Shown here: piece after piece, positions 39,701-50,500 of the stretch | How positions within the stretch are numbered: the first letter of the stretch is position 1 | Layout: each line of letters opens with the position of its first letter | NCBI GenBank assembly: GCA_032718865.1 | Contig: JALUTQ010000037.1 | Coordinates: 186,001 to 250,000, forward strand | Source of the DNA: Tilletia caries | Lineage: Eukaryota; Basidiomycota; Exobasidiomycetes; Tilletiales; Tilletiaceae | Length of the DNA stretch: 64,000 bases | Reading direction: 5' to 3' | Notes under the pieces: model-generated | The model's input: the letters and a program-made list of their open reading frames with translations, nothing else | Told to the model about the DNA's origin: nothing | Database searches by the model: none | Made by a program: the position numbers and the translations under genes

Positions 39701-40700
39701 AGACGTCGACGAAGAATCATCCTCAATCCGAATCATCAGCGACGTCGATGACACGGTCAAGAGATCGGACGTGACAGGAGGCGTGCGCAGGATCTTCCAC
39801 TCCGTGTTCGTGAAGCATTTTGAGGAGGTCCAAATTCCTGGAGTGGCGGAGTGGTATCGCAATCTCCGGCAACAAGGCGGGGCGGGATTTCACTTTGTCA
39901 GCAACAGCCCTCTCGAGCTGCATGGAATCGTCCGCGGCTTCCTGGAGAGTGCAGGATTCCCTCGCGCGCATCTACATTTGAAACATTACGCCACCGGCAC
40001 TCGCAACCTTTTCACGAGCTGGCTCGAGCCGGCTGGTGAGCGGAAGAAGGGAGCTGTAGTGGCCATCTTGGACGAGTTTCCAACGTCCAAGTTCATCCTC
40101 ATCGGTGACTCGGGCGAGCTTGATATGGAGCTTTACACGGCCATAGCGGCAGAGCGCCGAACGCAAATTCTGGGCATCTTCATCAGAAACGTGTCCAGCT
40201 CGTTGAAGCCTGACGCCGCGCTTCAGCTCGGAAACGCGATAATGGGACTTGGAGCGCTCGGGGGCGAAGGATCAAGTGCCGTACCAAGAAAGCCGCTGTT
40301 CAAGCGCAATGCAACCATCGCAGCCCTGCCAACACTGGAGCCACAGGCGTTATCTGGTCACGTATCGCCACCAGATTTCAACAGCAAGGATGATGCTTTA
40401 CGAACCGGAAGGATCCCGGACAACGTAGGCGCGAGCGTGGAATTGGCATCGACATCTTCTTTGGCCGCCCATGCAGCAGCGGGAGCAGGGGATGGGAGCG
40501 GCACGAACCCGAACGGCACGGACGAGGCGCGACGGAAACGGGACGTTGCTTTCGCTTTGCGTGTGCAGCGTGCGCGGGCAAATTGTCCACCGGAGATTCC
40601 ACTGCTGTTTTACACACGGGGGGAGAAGGCGACCACCGAAATTGCCTTGGACATGATCGCCAAAGCCAAGGCCAAAGCCCAGGTAAACGCAAGGGGGTGA
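36771..40700 (+). CDS. App1-like phosphatidate phosphatase (DUF2183)
   Basis: One uninterrupted 1,309-codon frame. The C-terminal catalytic region (residues about 985-1,150) carries the HAD-type motif ISDVDDTVKRSDV, which is DxDxT as in yeast App1, followed by FVSNSPLELHGIVRGFLES and a second acidic site in FILIGDSGELDMELY. App1 dephosphorylates phosphatidate to diacylglycerol at cortical actin patches, linking lipid signalling with endocytosis. The first 400 residues are Ser/Ala-rich and probably disordered. A conserved-looking block AVLLPGWAVRRRSK (about 405) matches the N-terminal region common to the family. It is longer than yeast App1 (under 600 residues) because of these linkers. The ATG at 36,771 is the first in frame; an internal ATG at about 37,047 (MDDRNLSSSG) is an alternative start. 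Confidence 0.9.
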   Translation: MRSASRRAATLNNCANRIAPRLTRQTLSATAFPSTRLPPHRNERQDLRVSTSAPVSCSIHLPASSSLRNAQLCSPQSEYDARRTRCIFPFGNMDDRNLSSSGTPSQSLSGYHVRSRAMDIASRAKARATSAYAVAAAAAASSSTAPSNDTAMAAERPSSSAAFARLASGARVKAANALDRAAGALSEGLDREREREWQRRSGQAANNWRSNGSQFGEADDPDTPRPSTAQLRRTSDYQDQRTPTIDQGQSQASNAPWSTAFSGRNSSEQSRLRDSDRPDLNSTLLSGRPTMSSSESSSSIGPAFTKLQNAARKRLAAVGPSKSFQGPAGSSEGSGEGRRSVELGRERIMRAFSTGLPRQPDQADPQNSALRVNNGSKGRRSHATLAPVAPGMPIHAPGSEEAVLLPGWAVRRRSKVQQQQKVAGAETTKAGADVHVLLAGVVLRTPEAPSRSQRIFLRLAKQIAALPKMSTPSSSFPLPDGSSRTRLPIVVPNFSGAPLSDEPAQIDDLSAFADNKLDPAAPSPSGGSKDSQSASLAGLAGLASPVLSAQHSSSSSSSAFSGPSSPILDADDGDFSSFHLTDRLIQKVVQGGNDDLLLRAMERIGALPVEEKPLVDSEFNLGASTGVTSKDRDEDIIQSPTVLGADSAFSAKGDRENAAFTDAIPPLDLDSSVASDKVGDSSVTTAASTDTSPSKLRKLFGSGMSSGGESPKLGPSTEASSGGSGGSGAATPIMFARNESSSRLSRFAESVKRRASYVSDGASLSSSLSSISSAAGLSPRLQPVNGPPNGASTPALSWPSGSGVWSDRTFEQLLALQQNLDSRLRAFWTFRVPDRHVWIEILPVFKGEDEKDVHFGSPTSSSADATASRASSLASSAPSVSEFDFGSNTDGTRRTMLRPLLAATKARSNTTGQFHDKFVIPWHKLDSYCRTFFSGTDGSEARRPEDIVCLKKRAVLLESDSPSGPSAKAEASPWVCTDVDEESSSIRIISDVDDTVKRSDVTGGVRRIFHSVFVKHFEEVQIPGVAEWYRNLRQQGGAGFHFVSNSPLELHGIVRGFLESAGFPRAHLHLKHYATGTRNLFTSWLEPAGERKKGAVVAILDEFPTSKFILIGDSGELDMELYTAIAAERRTQILGIFIRNVSSSLKPDAALQLGNAIMGLGALGGEGSSAVPRKPLFKRNATIAALPTLEPQALSGHVSPPDFNSKDDALRTGRIPDNVGASVELASTSSLAAHAAAGAGDGSGTNPNGTDEARRKRDVAFALRVQRARANCPPEIPLLFYTRGEKATTEIALDMIAKAKAKAQVNARG

Positions 40701-41022
40701 CGCAAAGTGCCGGAACTCGGTCAAGGAGGAATATATACAATCATCGAGCATCAATCATTGTCACTCGCAACATCAAATCGAAGCAGTCTGATCGTACACC
40801 CTGACCGAACATCATCTCGCAAAGGAGCAGGAAGAAATGAGGGTTTTCGCTTTCAAAATTGCAAGGAATACAGCAGAAGGACGAGGCCCTGTACGGGGCT
40901 CCTAGCCCTAAAACTGGGAGAAGTTTGAGGATGAAGGAGGGAAAAGAGAGGAGGGTAAAGGAATAAAAGGTGTTGCAAGATTGAAGTCCAGGCCGAGCCT
41001 GTTGGTCGGGAATTTGTGTTCT

Positions 41023-42735
41023 CTAGCCGGTTGTCGAGATTTCATAGGCATGCAAATCAGCACCTGGGCCGACTTGTTTGCTGTGAGCGTTCATGGTGGT
41101 GCCTTCGTGAGCGCTGGCGTCAGGCATCATGTAACCCTTGAGGGCCATGGCATTCAGAGTGGCAACCCGAACTCGATTGGGACCTCGGATGCGCGTACCG
41201 CGTAGTGGAGTCGGGGGAGGCGGATTGACTTCGCCAGCATCGAACATTAACTCTCCACTCATCGGACTGGGGGATGCGACTGCTGTGATGCCATTATCGC
41301 AGGTTGCCGTCTCGTTTGCCTCGGATGTGACCTTGCCTGGAAGTGAGGTCCTCGTTGCAGAGTCTTTGCGGGGGTCGTACACTGCAGCTGCCTTCATATT
41401 CCTCCCTACGAGGTTTTTGCCGTTGACTTCGATCTCCGCCGGTGCCCAGATAGTTGCGTCAGGAAGATTGCGCAGGCGCATGCTGCTTGGACGTCGACTC
41501 TGGAGTCGGGTTGGGCATGGGATCGGATTGATCTCACATTCATGTGTAGGCGAACCGATGCGCGGAACCACCTCTGTGAGGAGACTGAAGCGGGGCGTCT
41601 TGATGAGGGGCTCGTCTTCTTCCGCAGGGCTGCCAAATGTTGGGATCAAACTGATCTGGAGATCATGTGTGGGCGAACCAATGCGCGGAACCACCTCTGT
41701 GAGGAGACTGAAGCGTGGCGTTTTGATGAGGGGCTCGTCTTCGTTCCCGGGGCTGCCGACTGTGGACGCCTGCTCTAAATTCCGACCCTTCTGGTTCCAC
41801 TGATCTTCCACCAGTGTCGAGGTATCCGAGCGTGTGTCAGACGGCTGTTTAGCACGAAGGTACGCCCATCCTTGACCGGCCATGGCACGAGCCCGAAGTT
41901 TGTTTCTCGCTCCTGCCTGGGTGTGAATGCGGGTGCCGATGCGGTGCTGATCACGGTCGATCATGGGCGATTCCACGTCGGCTCGGTAGCCTTCGTCGAA
42001 GTCACTGGGCGAGTTGGACGCGCACGAGCCGATGCTCGAAGCACCGCTGACGGAGCGAGGGAATTCAGAGGGGAAGAGGCGGTCGCTGTCTTGAGCCAGT
42101 ATGTCCTCCTGCTCGGCCCAGCGGAAGAGTTCTGTCTCAAAGTTGGTGGCCACGTCCGGGTCGCTGGCACGGCGGCCGTCTTCAGACTCGAGAATGGCAG
42201 CCCGTTCACGACTGCGGTCGTAGTGTTGGTGCACTGCGTGTTGACTGCTAGTAATCCCAATCAGGCTCTTGGACTGTTCCGCCATTTGCTGGGCAAAAGC
42301 GTGCGCCCGGGTATCGGCTTCAGACGGAAAGACGATGGACTGGGACGGGTACGGTAGTCCAGAGGCAGCCGCAGATGCCTGATTGGTCGAGAACGGGGCA
42401 AGTGAGGAACAGTTGGGCAGTGAGAGGCGGAACGGGTTCTTGAGGCAGCTCTGCATCGCCGGCTTGAGCAGGACAGGGTCCATGGTGAAGCGAACGGGGA
42501 GATCATTGGACGGGTCTGCGGCGAGCAGAGCCACACTAGCGCGGCGAGAGGCTTTGCCCCTGGATCCAAAGCGGTTGCCCAAAGTTGTGGCGGGCTGTTC
42601 CTTCGAGTCGGAAACGGTCATGTCGGTCGCAGGGACACTGGAGCATGTTGGCGACATTTCGGCAACACTCCAAAGTGGGCGAAGCTCATTGGCAAAAAGC
42701 GAGGACATCTCGGTGGGAGCGTTTGGGCTGGCCAT
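41023..42735 (-). CDS. Hypothetical 570-aa protein with an internal tandem duplication
   Basis: A single open frame from ATG 42,735. I recognise no domain. The sequence is Ser/Pro/Ala-rich and probably largely disordered. A unit reading EDEPLIKTPRFSLLTEVVPR followed by IGSPTH occurs twice within residues about 330-415, with near-identical DNA (about 41,555-41,640 and 41,690-41,750), a recent in-frame duplication. SP/TP sites such as KTPRFS and IGSPTH may be proline-directed kinase targets. It is convergent with the App1-like gene, stops 323 bp apart. The frame's length and low-bias composition support a real gene; function is unknown. Confidence 0.65.
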   Translation of the reverse strand: MASPNAPTEMSSLFANELRPLWSVAEMSPTCSSVPATDMTVSDSKEQPATTLGNRFGSRGKASRRASVALLAADPSNDLPVRFTMDPVLLKPAMQSCLKNPFRLSLPNCSSLAPFSTNQASAAASGLPYPSQSIVFPSEADTRAHAFAQQMAEQSKSLIGITSSQHAVHQHYDRSRERAAILESEDGRRASDPDVATNFETELFRWAEQEDILAQDSDRLFPSEFPRSVSGASSIGSCASNSPSDFDEGYRADVESPMIDRDQHRIGTRIHTQAGARNKLRARAMAGQGWAYLRAKQPSDTRSDTSTLVEDQWNQKGRNLEQASTVGSPGNEDEPLIKTPRFSLLTEVVPRIGSPTHDLQISLIPTFGSPAEEDEPLIKTPRFSLLTEVVPRIGSPTHECEINPIPCPTRLQSRRPSSMRLRNLPDATIWAPAEIEVNGKNLVGRNMKAAAVYDPRKDSATRTSLPGKVTSEANETATCDNGITAVASPSPMSGELMFDAGEVNPPPPTPLRGTRIRGPNRVRVATLNAMALKGYMMPDASAHEGTTMNAHSKQVGPGADLHAYEISTTG

Positions 42736-44249
42736 GTTTGCAAACTTCAGTTTGGACGATGAGGTTGAGTCTCTGGGTGGAGTTAAAGTGCAAAGGGTTT
42801 GGGTCGCACTGAGATTCGCGGCGAGGGGAGGTCAGAACTAATCGAGGCGTCGGGGTTGGGTTTGACTTCAAGAGCTTGCAGTGGTTTGGAAAAGGTTGTC
42901 GAGCCAGTCGACGTCTAGAAGCGAAGGTCGCGGATGAAAAGGGTGCTGGACCAAGAGCAAAGCGGAAGATGAAGGATCAGTAAACACGACATGCATTCAT
43001 TCGAGGTCGAGTATGCACACTCACGAAGAAAGGATCAGGAGAGTTGCTGTTAACCTGCTGGTGGTGGGTAGAGGTGAAGGGCAAGGACAGGGCGGAAGAA
43101 GCAGACGAGGCAGGGTTATTATGATGTTTTCAGACAAGAAAAGCGGGGTGGTAGAGCGGCTACCTGAACGCATCTGAGCAAGATCAATCTACCGCGCACA
43201 AGTCATTGGAGCCAAGGATCTTGCTGATGAAAGGCCGGCTGGGAGAGTGTTGAAGTGCCTGGCATGCGTAGTATGACCGGTAGCAGATCCAACTGGGAAG
43301 GCCGAGATTGAGCAATAGCACCAGGCTGTAAACGGCAGGTCGGGTTATGTCAACTACATGACTTCCATACGGTGAGCGGGAAGAGTCGGCAGGCAGTTTG
43401 CAACAGTTCGGGGAGGTGGGTGCACTTGCGAATGCCAAAAATGGACGACTCAGGCAGGGTGCAACCGGCAGATCTGACTGACAAAGGAGCGAATGCGCGT
43501 AGCCTTGGGTGCATTGGGTATGTAGAGCGTAGTCAGCTGAGGTCAGGACGACGGCGGTAGAGTCTGTTGTCCTTCAAGGAGCTGCAGGAGGTGAGAGGCG
43601 GGGAGAAGTTGTGAGCAAAAGAGGACAAGCATAGAAGCTGGAAGCTAGAGAGGCGCAGAAGTCGGCGTCGCTAGTTCAGACGAGTAGAGGTTCAGCGTTC
43701 AGCAGTCGCAGCCTTGTGAGCTGGTAGGTGGAGCGAGTGGAATCAAGAGACTGTGGCTGGCTTAGCTGGTGGAAGACAGAGGGAGGATGAGCGATGAGCG
43801 GTTGAACGGTTGAGGGAAAGCATATCGTCCTACTACTGATCAATCGACAATCCTTCGTCAGGTCACGGGCCTCGTCAAGTGAGCGCAGCGGCAGAAAAGG
43901 CAGCACAAGCCGGAAGTGCTTCCGCTGCCTTACTGTCTGTCTACCGCCCGCCTGACATCAAAGAACATGCACTCGTGAGCGCATCAGGGTCAGTTATCGT
44001 CGAAGTAGTGGACGCAACCAAGATGGACCGCTGCTGCCTGGATGAAATATCAATATGCCCAGAGATAATAGAAAGCATTTAACCAGAGAAATGGACGTTA
44101 TCTAATCTTATCACAGTGTCAGTTACGCAGTCACGTGGTCAGTCGGTTTCGTGGATGTCAACTGGGCGGCCGTGTCTCATCACAGGCCCCCTCACAGCTC
44201 ACAGCTCGCAACAGTCTGCCTCAGACAGCCCCTCGGACGCAAGACCACC
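42736..44249. other. Intergenic region between divergent genes
   Basis: About 1.5 kb without a convincing gene. It holds the promoters of the hypothetical gene (left) and the G-gamma gene (right). A TCACGTGG box at about 44,131 lies 120 bp upstream of the G-gamma ATG and could bind a bHLH factor. Small frames such as 43,438-43,184 (minus) lack support. Confidence 0.4.
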
Positions 44250-44640
44250 ATGAACGCACGCCCACACAAACAGTCGATGTCCGAACTGAAGCTGAGGAGG
44301 CTCACAGAGCAGAATGCTCGGCTCAAGAACGACCTCGAGCGGCCACGGGTACGGGTGTCAGAGGCAAGCGCAAGGTGAGTGCGATTCGGCAGCCTGGCCC
44401 GCATCGCAACCTCTCTGACATTCGCTTCCTCTTCTCGCTCTTCGCGCTGCCACCGCCGCTGCTGCTGCTGCTGCTGCTCCGACCCATCTGCGGATGTGAC
44501 CCTGTGACGGTGTGCGCAGTCTGATCCAACACTGCAAATCAACACGGGACTACCTCGTACCATCAGAATGGGGACCAGTCGACAAGCGCGAAGACCCATA
44601 TGCACCCCAAGGCGGCGGCTGCAATTGCTCAGTCATGTAG
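44250..44640 (+). CDS. Heterotrimeric G-protein gamma subunit
   Basis: Two exons (44,250-44,374 and 44,520-44,640) around a 145-nt GTGAGT...GCAG intron give 81 residues, the normal fungal length. The GGL helix [20 protein letters not shown] binds G-beta. The C-terminal half has the family's [20 protein letters not shown]. The protein ends CNCSVM, a CAAX box (CSVM) for farnesylation with an extra Cys two residues before it that could be palmitoylated. This anchors the beta-gamma dimer at the plasma membrane for pheromone or nutrient signalling. It was missed as one frame because of the intron and small size. The ATG has an A at -3 (CCACCATG). Confidence 0.93.
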
Positions 44641-45252
44641 GACCGGAAGGCCCAGACACCTCTCGAGCCGCATCCATCAAGCACCCGGCACCTCCCTGTG
44701 CCTCGGATTCTCTTCGCTAATCACACGACGTCGATTCGCAACGGACACTCTGCCATTCGTTTTCCCTGCCTAATCCCCGCAGTACCCGCGCCTCGCCATT
44801 CGTTCTTCATACCTCCGCTCCCAATCCCGACGTCGGCCCGTATCTCTTTGTGTTTTTATCTCGATCCCCTTTCTTTTCCCTTTCGTGGACGGTGTTCCCC
44901 TTGTGCACACTCCCCCGATATGGTCCTGGTCCTCGTCCGTCCGTTTGGCCTTTCCTGCCCCTCCTCTCCTCATACTCCTCCCACCCCGCCGAACAGTCCT
45001 GACTCCCTGGGAGCACTGAATCACATACCCCCCACATCCTCAGTATACTTTCTTAAGACAGATTGGGTATGCCATGTGTTTGCTGGAAATTGCGTACGGG
45101 AACTCACTTGTAACGCTTGACGCGCGGCGCCTCCGCTTTGGCCACTCCGAAGACGAACCACCACAGTATCTGTACTCCAGCAGCCAACGCGCACTCCTTT
45201 TGCACCTTCCTCCTACCAATCGCGCGCAGAGAGACACGCAGCGAGCGCCATA
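44641..45252 (+). promoter_or_regulatory. Promoter region of the Rpt5 gene
   Basis: About 610 bp, strongly pyrimidine-rich on the plus strand (CT-rich runs 44,820-44,980), as is usual upstream of highly expressed fungal genes. The ATG context is GCCATAATG. I could not identify a proteasome-associated control element of the Rpn4 type. Confidence 0.4.
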
Positions 45253-46933
45253 ATGTCCGACCCAGCACAGCAGCCGCCGTCAGACCCGCCACAGGACGAT
45301 AAGCCGGAGCAGTCCAAAGACGCATCCAAGTCGTCTGACGAAGCGGGAGCCTCGTCCTCAGGCGCCGCCGCAGACGCCAAGATGGACACCACCGAAGACG
45401 CGGCCGCCCCGCAGGAGCCGGAGGAGACCTTGCCGGCGGATGTGCTGAATGCCAGCGCAGAGGAGATTCAGACCCGGACAAGGCTGCTCGAGAACGACAT
45501 CAAAATCATGCGCTCCGAACAGCTCAGATTGGGCCATGAGCAGTCCAAGATGCGGGAGAAGATCAAGGAAAACGCAGAGAAGGTCAAGCAGAACAAGGTC
45601 CTACCCTACCTCGTCGGTAACATTGTCGAGGTCAGTATCTTTTCTGTCTCCGCCTGTTGCCGCTGCTTCTTTCCACTGCTCACACGGTACCCTCGCAACC
45701 CACAGATCCTCGACATTGACCCGGACAAGGATGAGGATGCACAGGAGCAAGAAGGTGCCAACATAGATCTTGACGCTCAAAGAAAGGGCAAATGTGCAGT
45801 CATAAAGACCTCCACCCGCCAAACCATCTTTTTGCCCTTGATTGGTTTGGTTCCTGCAGAGGAGCTCAAGCCGGGAGAGCTGATCGGCGTCAACAAGGAC
45901 AGCTACCTCGTTCTCGACAAGCTCCCTGCAGAGTATGACTCCCGAGTCAAGGCGATGGAGGTAGACGAGAAGCCGACGGAGAACTACTCAGATATTGGTA
46001 CGTTAAGCGCTGACCCCGGTCGGACTCTGCGAGCTGCGCACGGTGGCGCCGAGGTACAGATTCTGATGCTGTACGCTCTCTCTTTATTACAGGTGGCTTG
46101 GATAAGCAAGTCGAAGAGCTCATCGAGGCCATTGTCCTACCAATGCAGCAAGAGCAAAAGTTCAAGAACCTTGGAATCCGGCCGCCAAAGGGTTGCCTCA
46201 TGTACGGCCCGCCCGGTACGGGCAAGACCCTCCTCGCCCGAGCCTGTGCGGCCCAAACAAATGCATGCTACCTCAAACTCGCCGGCCCTTCCCTCGTGCA
46301 GATGTTCATCGGCGACGGTGCCAAGTTGGTCCGGGACGCCTTTGAGCTGGCCAAGGAAAAAGCGCCGACGATCATCTTCATCGACGAGTTGGACGCCATC
46401 GGAACCAAGCGCTTCGACTCGGACAAGAGTGGGGATCGTGAGGTGCAACGTACCATGCTCGAACTCCTCAACCAGCTCGACGGTTTCGGCTCCGACGACC
46501 GTATCAAGGTCATCGCCGCCACGAACCGAATCGACATCCTCGATCCGGCCCTGCTCCGTTCCGGTCGACTGGACCGAAAGATCGAGTTCCCTCTACCGAA
46601 CGAGCAGGCTCGCGCGCGGATTATGGAGATCCACTCGCGTAAGATGACGGTCGCGCCCAATGTGAACTACGAGGAGCTGGCTGCCAGCACAGATGAGATG
46701 AATGGTGCTCAGCTCAAGGCGGTCTGTGTGGAGGCTGGTATGATCGCACTGCGGGAGGGGGCAGCTATGGTCGACCACGAGCACTACGTCGGTGGTATCA
46801 TGGAGGTCCAAGCCAAGAAGAAGAACGACGTGAGTTTATCCAGAGTTTCGCTCTCTCCTCTTCTGACTGTCACACATTGTGCCGAGTTCTCACTCTCCTT
46901 GTTTCCCCAATTCAGCTCTTCTACTTCGGTTGA
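45253..46933 (+). CDS. RPT5: 26S proteasome regulatory particle ATPase Rpt5 (PSMC3)
   Basis: Four exons (45,253-45,630; 45,706-45,997; 46,093-46,829; 46,916-46,933) join in frame. An acidic N-terminal tail is followed by the coiled coil ([20 protein letters not shown]), the OB ring domain ([20 protein letters not shown]) and the AAA module. The AAA module has Walker A GPPGTGKT, Walker [12 protein letters not shown], and the arginine-finger segment [15 protein letters not shown]. The phrases [13 protein letters not shown] and [13 protein letters not shown] identify Rpt5 rather than another Rpt. The subunit unfolds substrates and opens the 20S gate. The last exon encodes only LFYFG: the usual HbYX tail (YYA in Rpt5) reads YFG here, with Phe at the key position. 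Exact intron edges are by eye. Confidence 0.95.
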
Positions 46934-47537
46934 TGCAGCCCAAGATCGGAAGCTCAGAGCATGTTCTATTTCGCGGCTATCGACCTCTCAATGCATGCAA
47001 ATGTACTCATCTTGTCCGGCAGAAGTCTGTCATTGTTCCTCTGGGCTGATTCGCAGACTCGAGCTTGCTGATCGACTGGTTCAGGCCCAGCTGGCCACGT
47101 CGTTGAATCTGTTGGAACCCCTCACTCCCTTCAAACGACGTCCTCCATGATGGTGAGAGGTTCTCAGGAGGTCCGAACTGCTCTGGGAGGCTTCAAGGAG
47201 ATTTCCAGAGAGGGCTCGGAGCGGCTTAGAGAGAGTGGAAATTTTGATACGAGTGAACTGCCCTATAGTCAGGCTCGCCTTGGAGAATGAAGGAGACGAA
47301 AAGGGACTGCCTTCGCAATGCGGCTTCCGAGCGTCTCAAAGACTGATCTCCAACATCGCCTGCATTATGCTCAGCTCACTCGGAATGTATCAAAAAGGCT
47401 CAGCCGGACCGAACGGCGGCCATGAGATTAGGGGAGAAAGTCGCTGGCCAGAGGCTTCTCAGTGTAGGATTAAAGGAAACGTCGTTTTCAATCCTTGGTG
47501 GAGGACGCAGCGACGAGCTGTTGGGAAAGGCAGTATG
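46934..47537. other. Intergenic region between convergent genes
   Basis: About 600 bp of 3' flank between Rpt5 (+) and the Yvc1-like gene (-). No coding signal or notable repeat. Confidence 0.4.
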
Positions 47538-50500
47538 TCAGCGATGAGGCAGCAGATGCGAACCTTGTATGAGAGAAGTGTCACTCACCGAGCGAAGAAG
47601 CTCGAGCATCGCCTCGTTGCTCTTCTCCAGCTTGTCCATCCGCTTCAGCAGCGCCCGGGCCGCAGGTGAGTCTACCAGCCCATGTTTTTGTGATTGGGGC
47701 TGAGGCCCAGGCCCCGATGACTCCGCTTGAGCTACAGCAGCAGCACCATCTCCCGCACCTGCACTCGGACCCGCCGAGTGGAAAGTCCCGACCGCATAGT
47801 TGCTTCCTGCAGGCATCGATCCCGCCGCCCGCTGTTCTTCTTGTAGCAGCGTCCGAGAGGAAGCGGCCTGACCTCCGGCGTCCATGGTACGTCTCGCAGG
47901 GCCGTCTAGATCATCCTCATTGGCAGCTTCTCGAAGGGGAGGGCCCGCACTTCCCCTGTTCGAACGACGAGAGGTCGGCGCTACACCATTACCTCCACCC
48001 CCGCCTCCGCCGAAGAACCGCGCCAGAGGACTGGTCAGCGAGCCCAGGCCGCGCGGCGGCGGAGACGTCGGTCCCGGTTCAGGAGCAAGAGGGATAGAAG
48101 CGCTAGTCCGAACGGAACTCTTGGTCGTAGCGCGTGTTCGTGTCCGTGGCATGAACTTGTTCGAAGATGCCTGCTGGGAAGCCGTTGCTGATTCTGCGCT
48201 TCCGCCTCTTGAGGTAGGAGGGAGACCGTCCGGGGCTTGCGGACCTTGCGGACCGAGATGCTGGCCGTACAGTGAACGGCGCGGGTCCTCGGGTGCTGAC
48301 CCTTGGGAGCCCAGTACTGGCTGCTGGCCGCCTGGAGTGGAATCCTCCCCTTCAAGATTCTCAGCTGCCACGGTGTCCCCCATTCCGGAATTCTTGAGCG
48401 TAGAAGCCTGAACAACGTGAGACATCACTTCATCCAAATATCCATCTCCAGTGTTGTTCCCGTTCTCCGTGTCGTTGTCATCATCGTCGTCCTCATCGTT
48501 TGCTTTGTTTGAGCCACGGCCGCTGCCCGCCAAGCTATGTATGGCTGAGCCACCTGGTCCAGTAGGGATCATATCGCCGTACGCATCCACGTCTGCAATG
48601 AGTGCGCTCGGCTCATGGCTGAAGACCATATCGAGCAGCTCGCGTTCCTCCCGACCCCGCGACGAGCCGATGAGCGGCACCCACGAGAATGCCCTCCGGC
48701 CATGCTCAGCCGTAAGCTCGAGGCCGGTCTTGAAGGACTCGCGCTCGAGGAGGCGAATGGTGAGGAGGACAGGGAAGGAGAGAGCCCGGACGAGGAAGAC
48801 GTGCGTCTTGTGTAGATAGCGTTCGCTCATGAAGCAACTGCAGGGCAGAATAATGGCCATACCCACGAGATTGAGAGGCGGAATGTAGCTGAACAACGCG
48901 TCTGACGAGACTCCGGCCATGGAGCGACATGCATGCTGGTAGGCAGCCCTGCATCAGAGGAAGATCAGGGGTCAGGAAAGGGGTCCTCAACAGCGGCGTG
49001 GAAGCGCATGTATGCTCACTCTTCGTCTGCTCGCATCGCAGTGACCATAAAGGTGTTGCTCAACGACGAGATCAAGATCGTCAGGAGCATGACGTTGGAC
49101 ACGACGGCGAAGATGACGAAGAGCGGAGGGCCAAAGATCGGAGAGAACGTCGTGGCTACCGAAAGATCCACATAACCGGCAAAGAAGCAGATCCGCAACA
49201 TCGTCCAGAGAATCGTTCCCGGTGTCCAGGTCTCTCGATCTTCCACCAGGGACCAGAATGTGAACCAGAAGCCTGAATGCCATGCGTGTTCGAAAGTCAG
49301 CATGATCCAGACTATCGTGCCAAGTGTCCCTCCTTGTCCAAAGGTACGCACCTGAAAAGCACACCATCGCCAGACTCATAAAGAAGACAAAGTCTGCAAG
49401 CATGGCCTTCAAGCTGAGCAGCACGACCGAGTCCGCCACGAAGATACTGGCGACCCGTGGACACAGCACGATCGCGCCCAGCGCGAGGCAGTCAAAGGCG
49501 AGTTCCTGCCGGGCCAAGTCGGCATGGATCAAGCCGGAGATGCGGAAGGCGAGGAAGAAGGAGCAGATGAAGATGAAGAGGGCGTCCAGACTGTTGTAGA
49601 GAGAGCTGAAGTAGACGCCCAGACCGTGCTCTGGAAAGTGTGTGTAGGAGGAGTCCGATTGGCGCTATGTTCAGTGGCCGAAGCTTAGGCAAACTCAAGG
49701 TAGACATGATCTACGACCCACCTTGCATTTGAGCCAGTTCGTCCAGCGTGAACCCTGCGAGCCAGATTGTGAAGATGGCTATACGGAACAAGGAGTTGAA
49801 GGAGAGAAAACAAGGGGGCTCAGAAGGGATATTGAGACGGCACTCCCAGCTGAGAGCTCTTGATCAGACTTACTCTCTGGGGCAGTCCAAGAGGTTGCGC
49901 CTCTCTGTGATAAGGCAATGAGGAACAGAATCAAGAGTATCAAAAAGTTGAGGAATTCGAGCCGACTCCGAATCAGGGGTACCCTCAGACGATAATGATC
50001 GAGCACAGGCGCCTTGGAAGGGTCATAAATGCTCAAGGCGCGCTTCTTGTAAGAATCCTTGATGATCGCATGACTGGCGTAGGAAGATATGACGACCCGA
50101 CCGGTCCAGATGCCGTCGACGCACCGTCTGGCCAGGGGCGAGACGAGAAACCTGGTCGCGTGTCCAAGAATGGCGAGTTCGAGCGCAGACGACTGGTAGC
50201 CCGCGCTCAAAACCGACAGATGTGGTTTGCCAAGTCTGAACAGTGTGGATCGTAACGTACCGCCGCGACCGCTGCCGCCGTTCTTCGTCCCGTTCGGGGA
50301 GGAAGCACCTGCGTTGGATAGGTAGAGGTCGGTGAGTGCGCCTTCGTCTGCGCCGGTGAAAGGGCTGAAGGGCGCGGTCAAGGCTGTGACGAGCTCGATG
50401 CCGTCCCTTGAAAAGGTGCGGAGCATCTTGATGGCCAGAAGCTCGCAGAGCAATGCGCGGGTGGAGTTGACCTGCTGGTACGCGAGGTCCTTCTCGGAGT

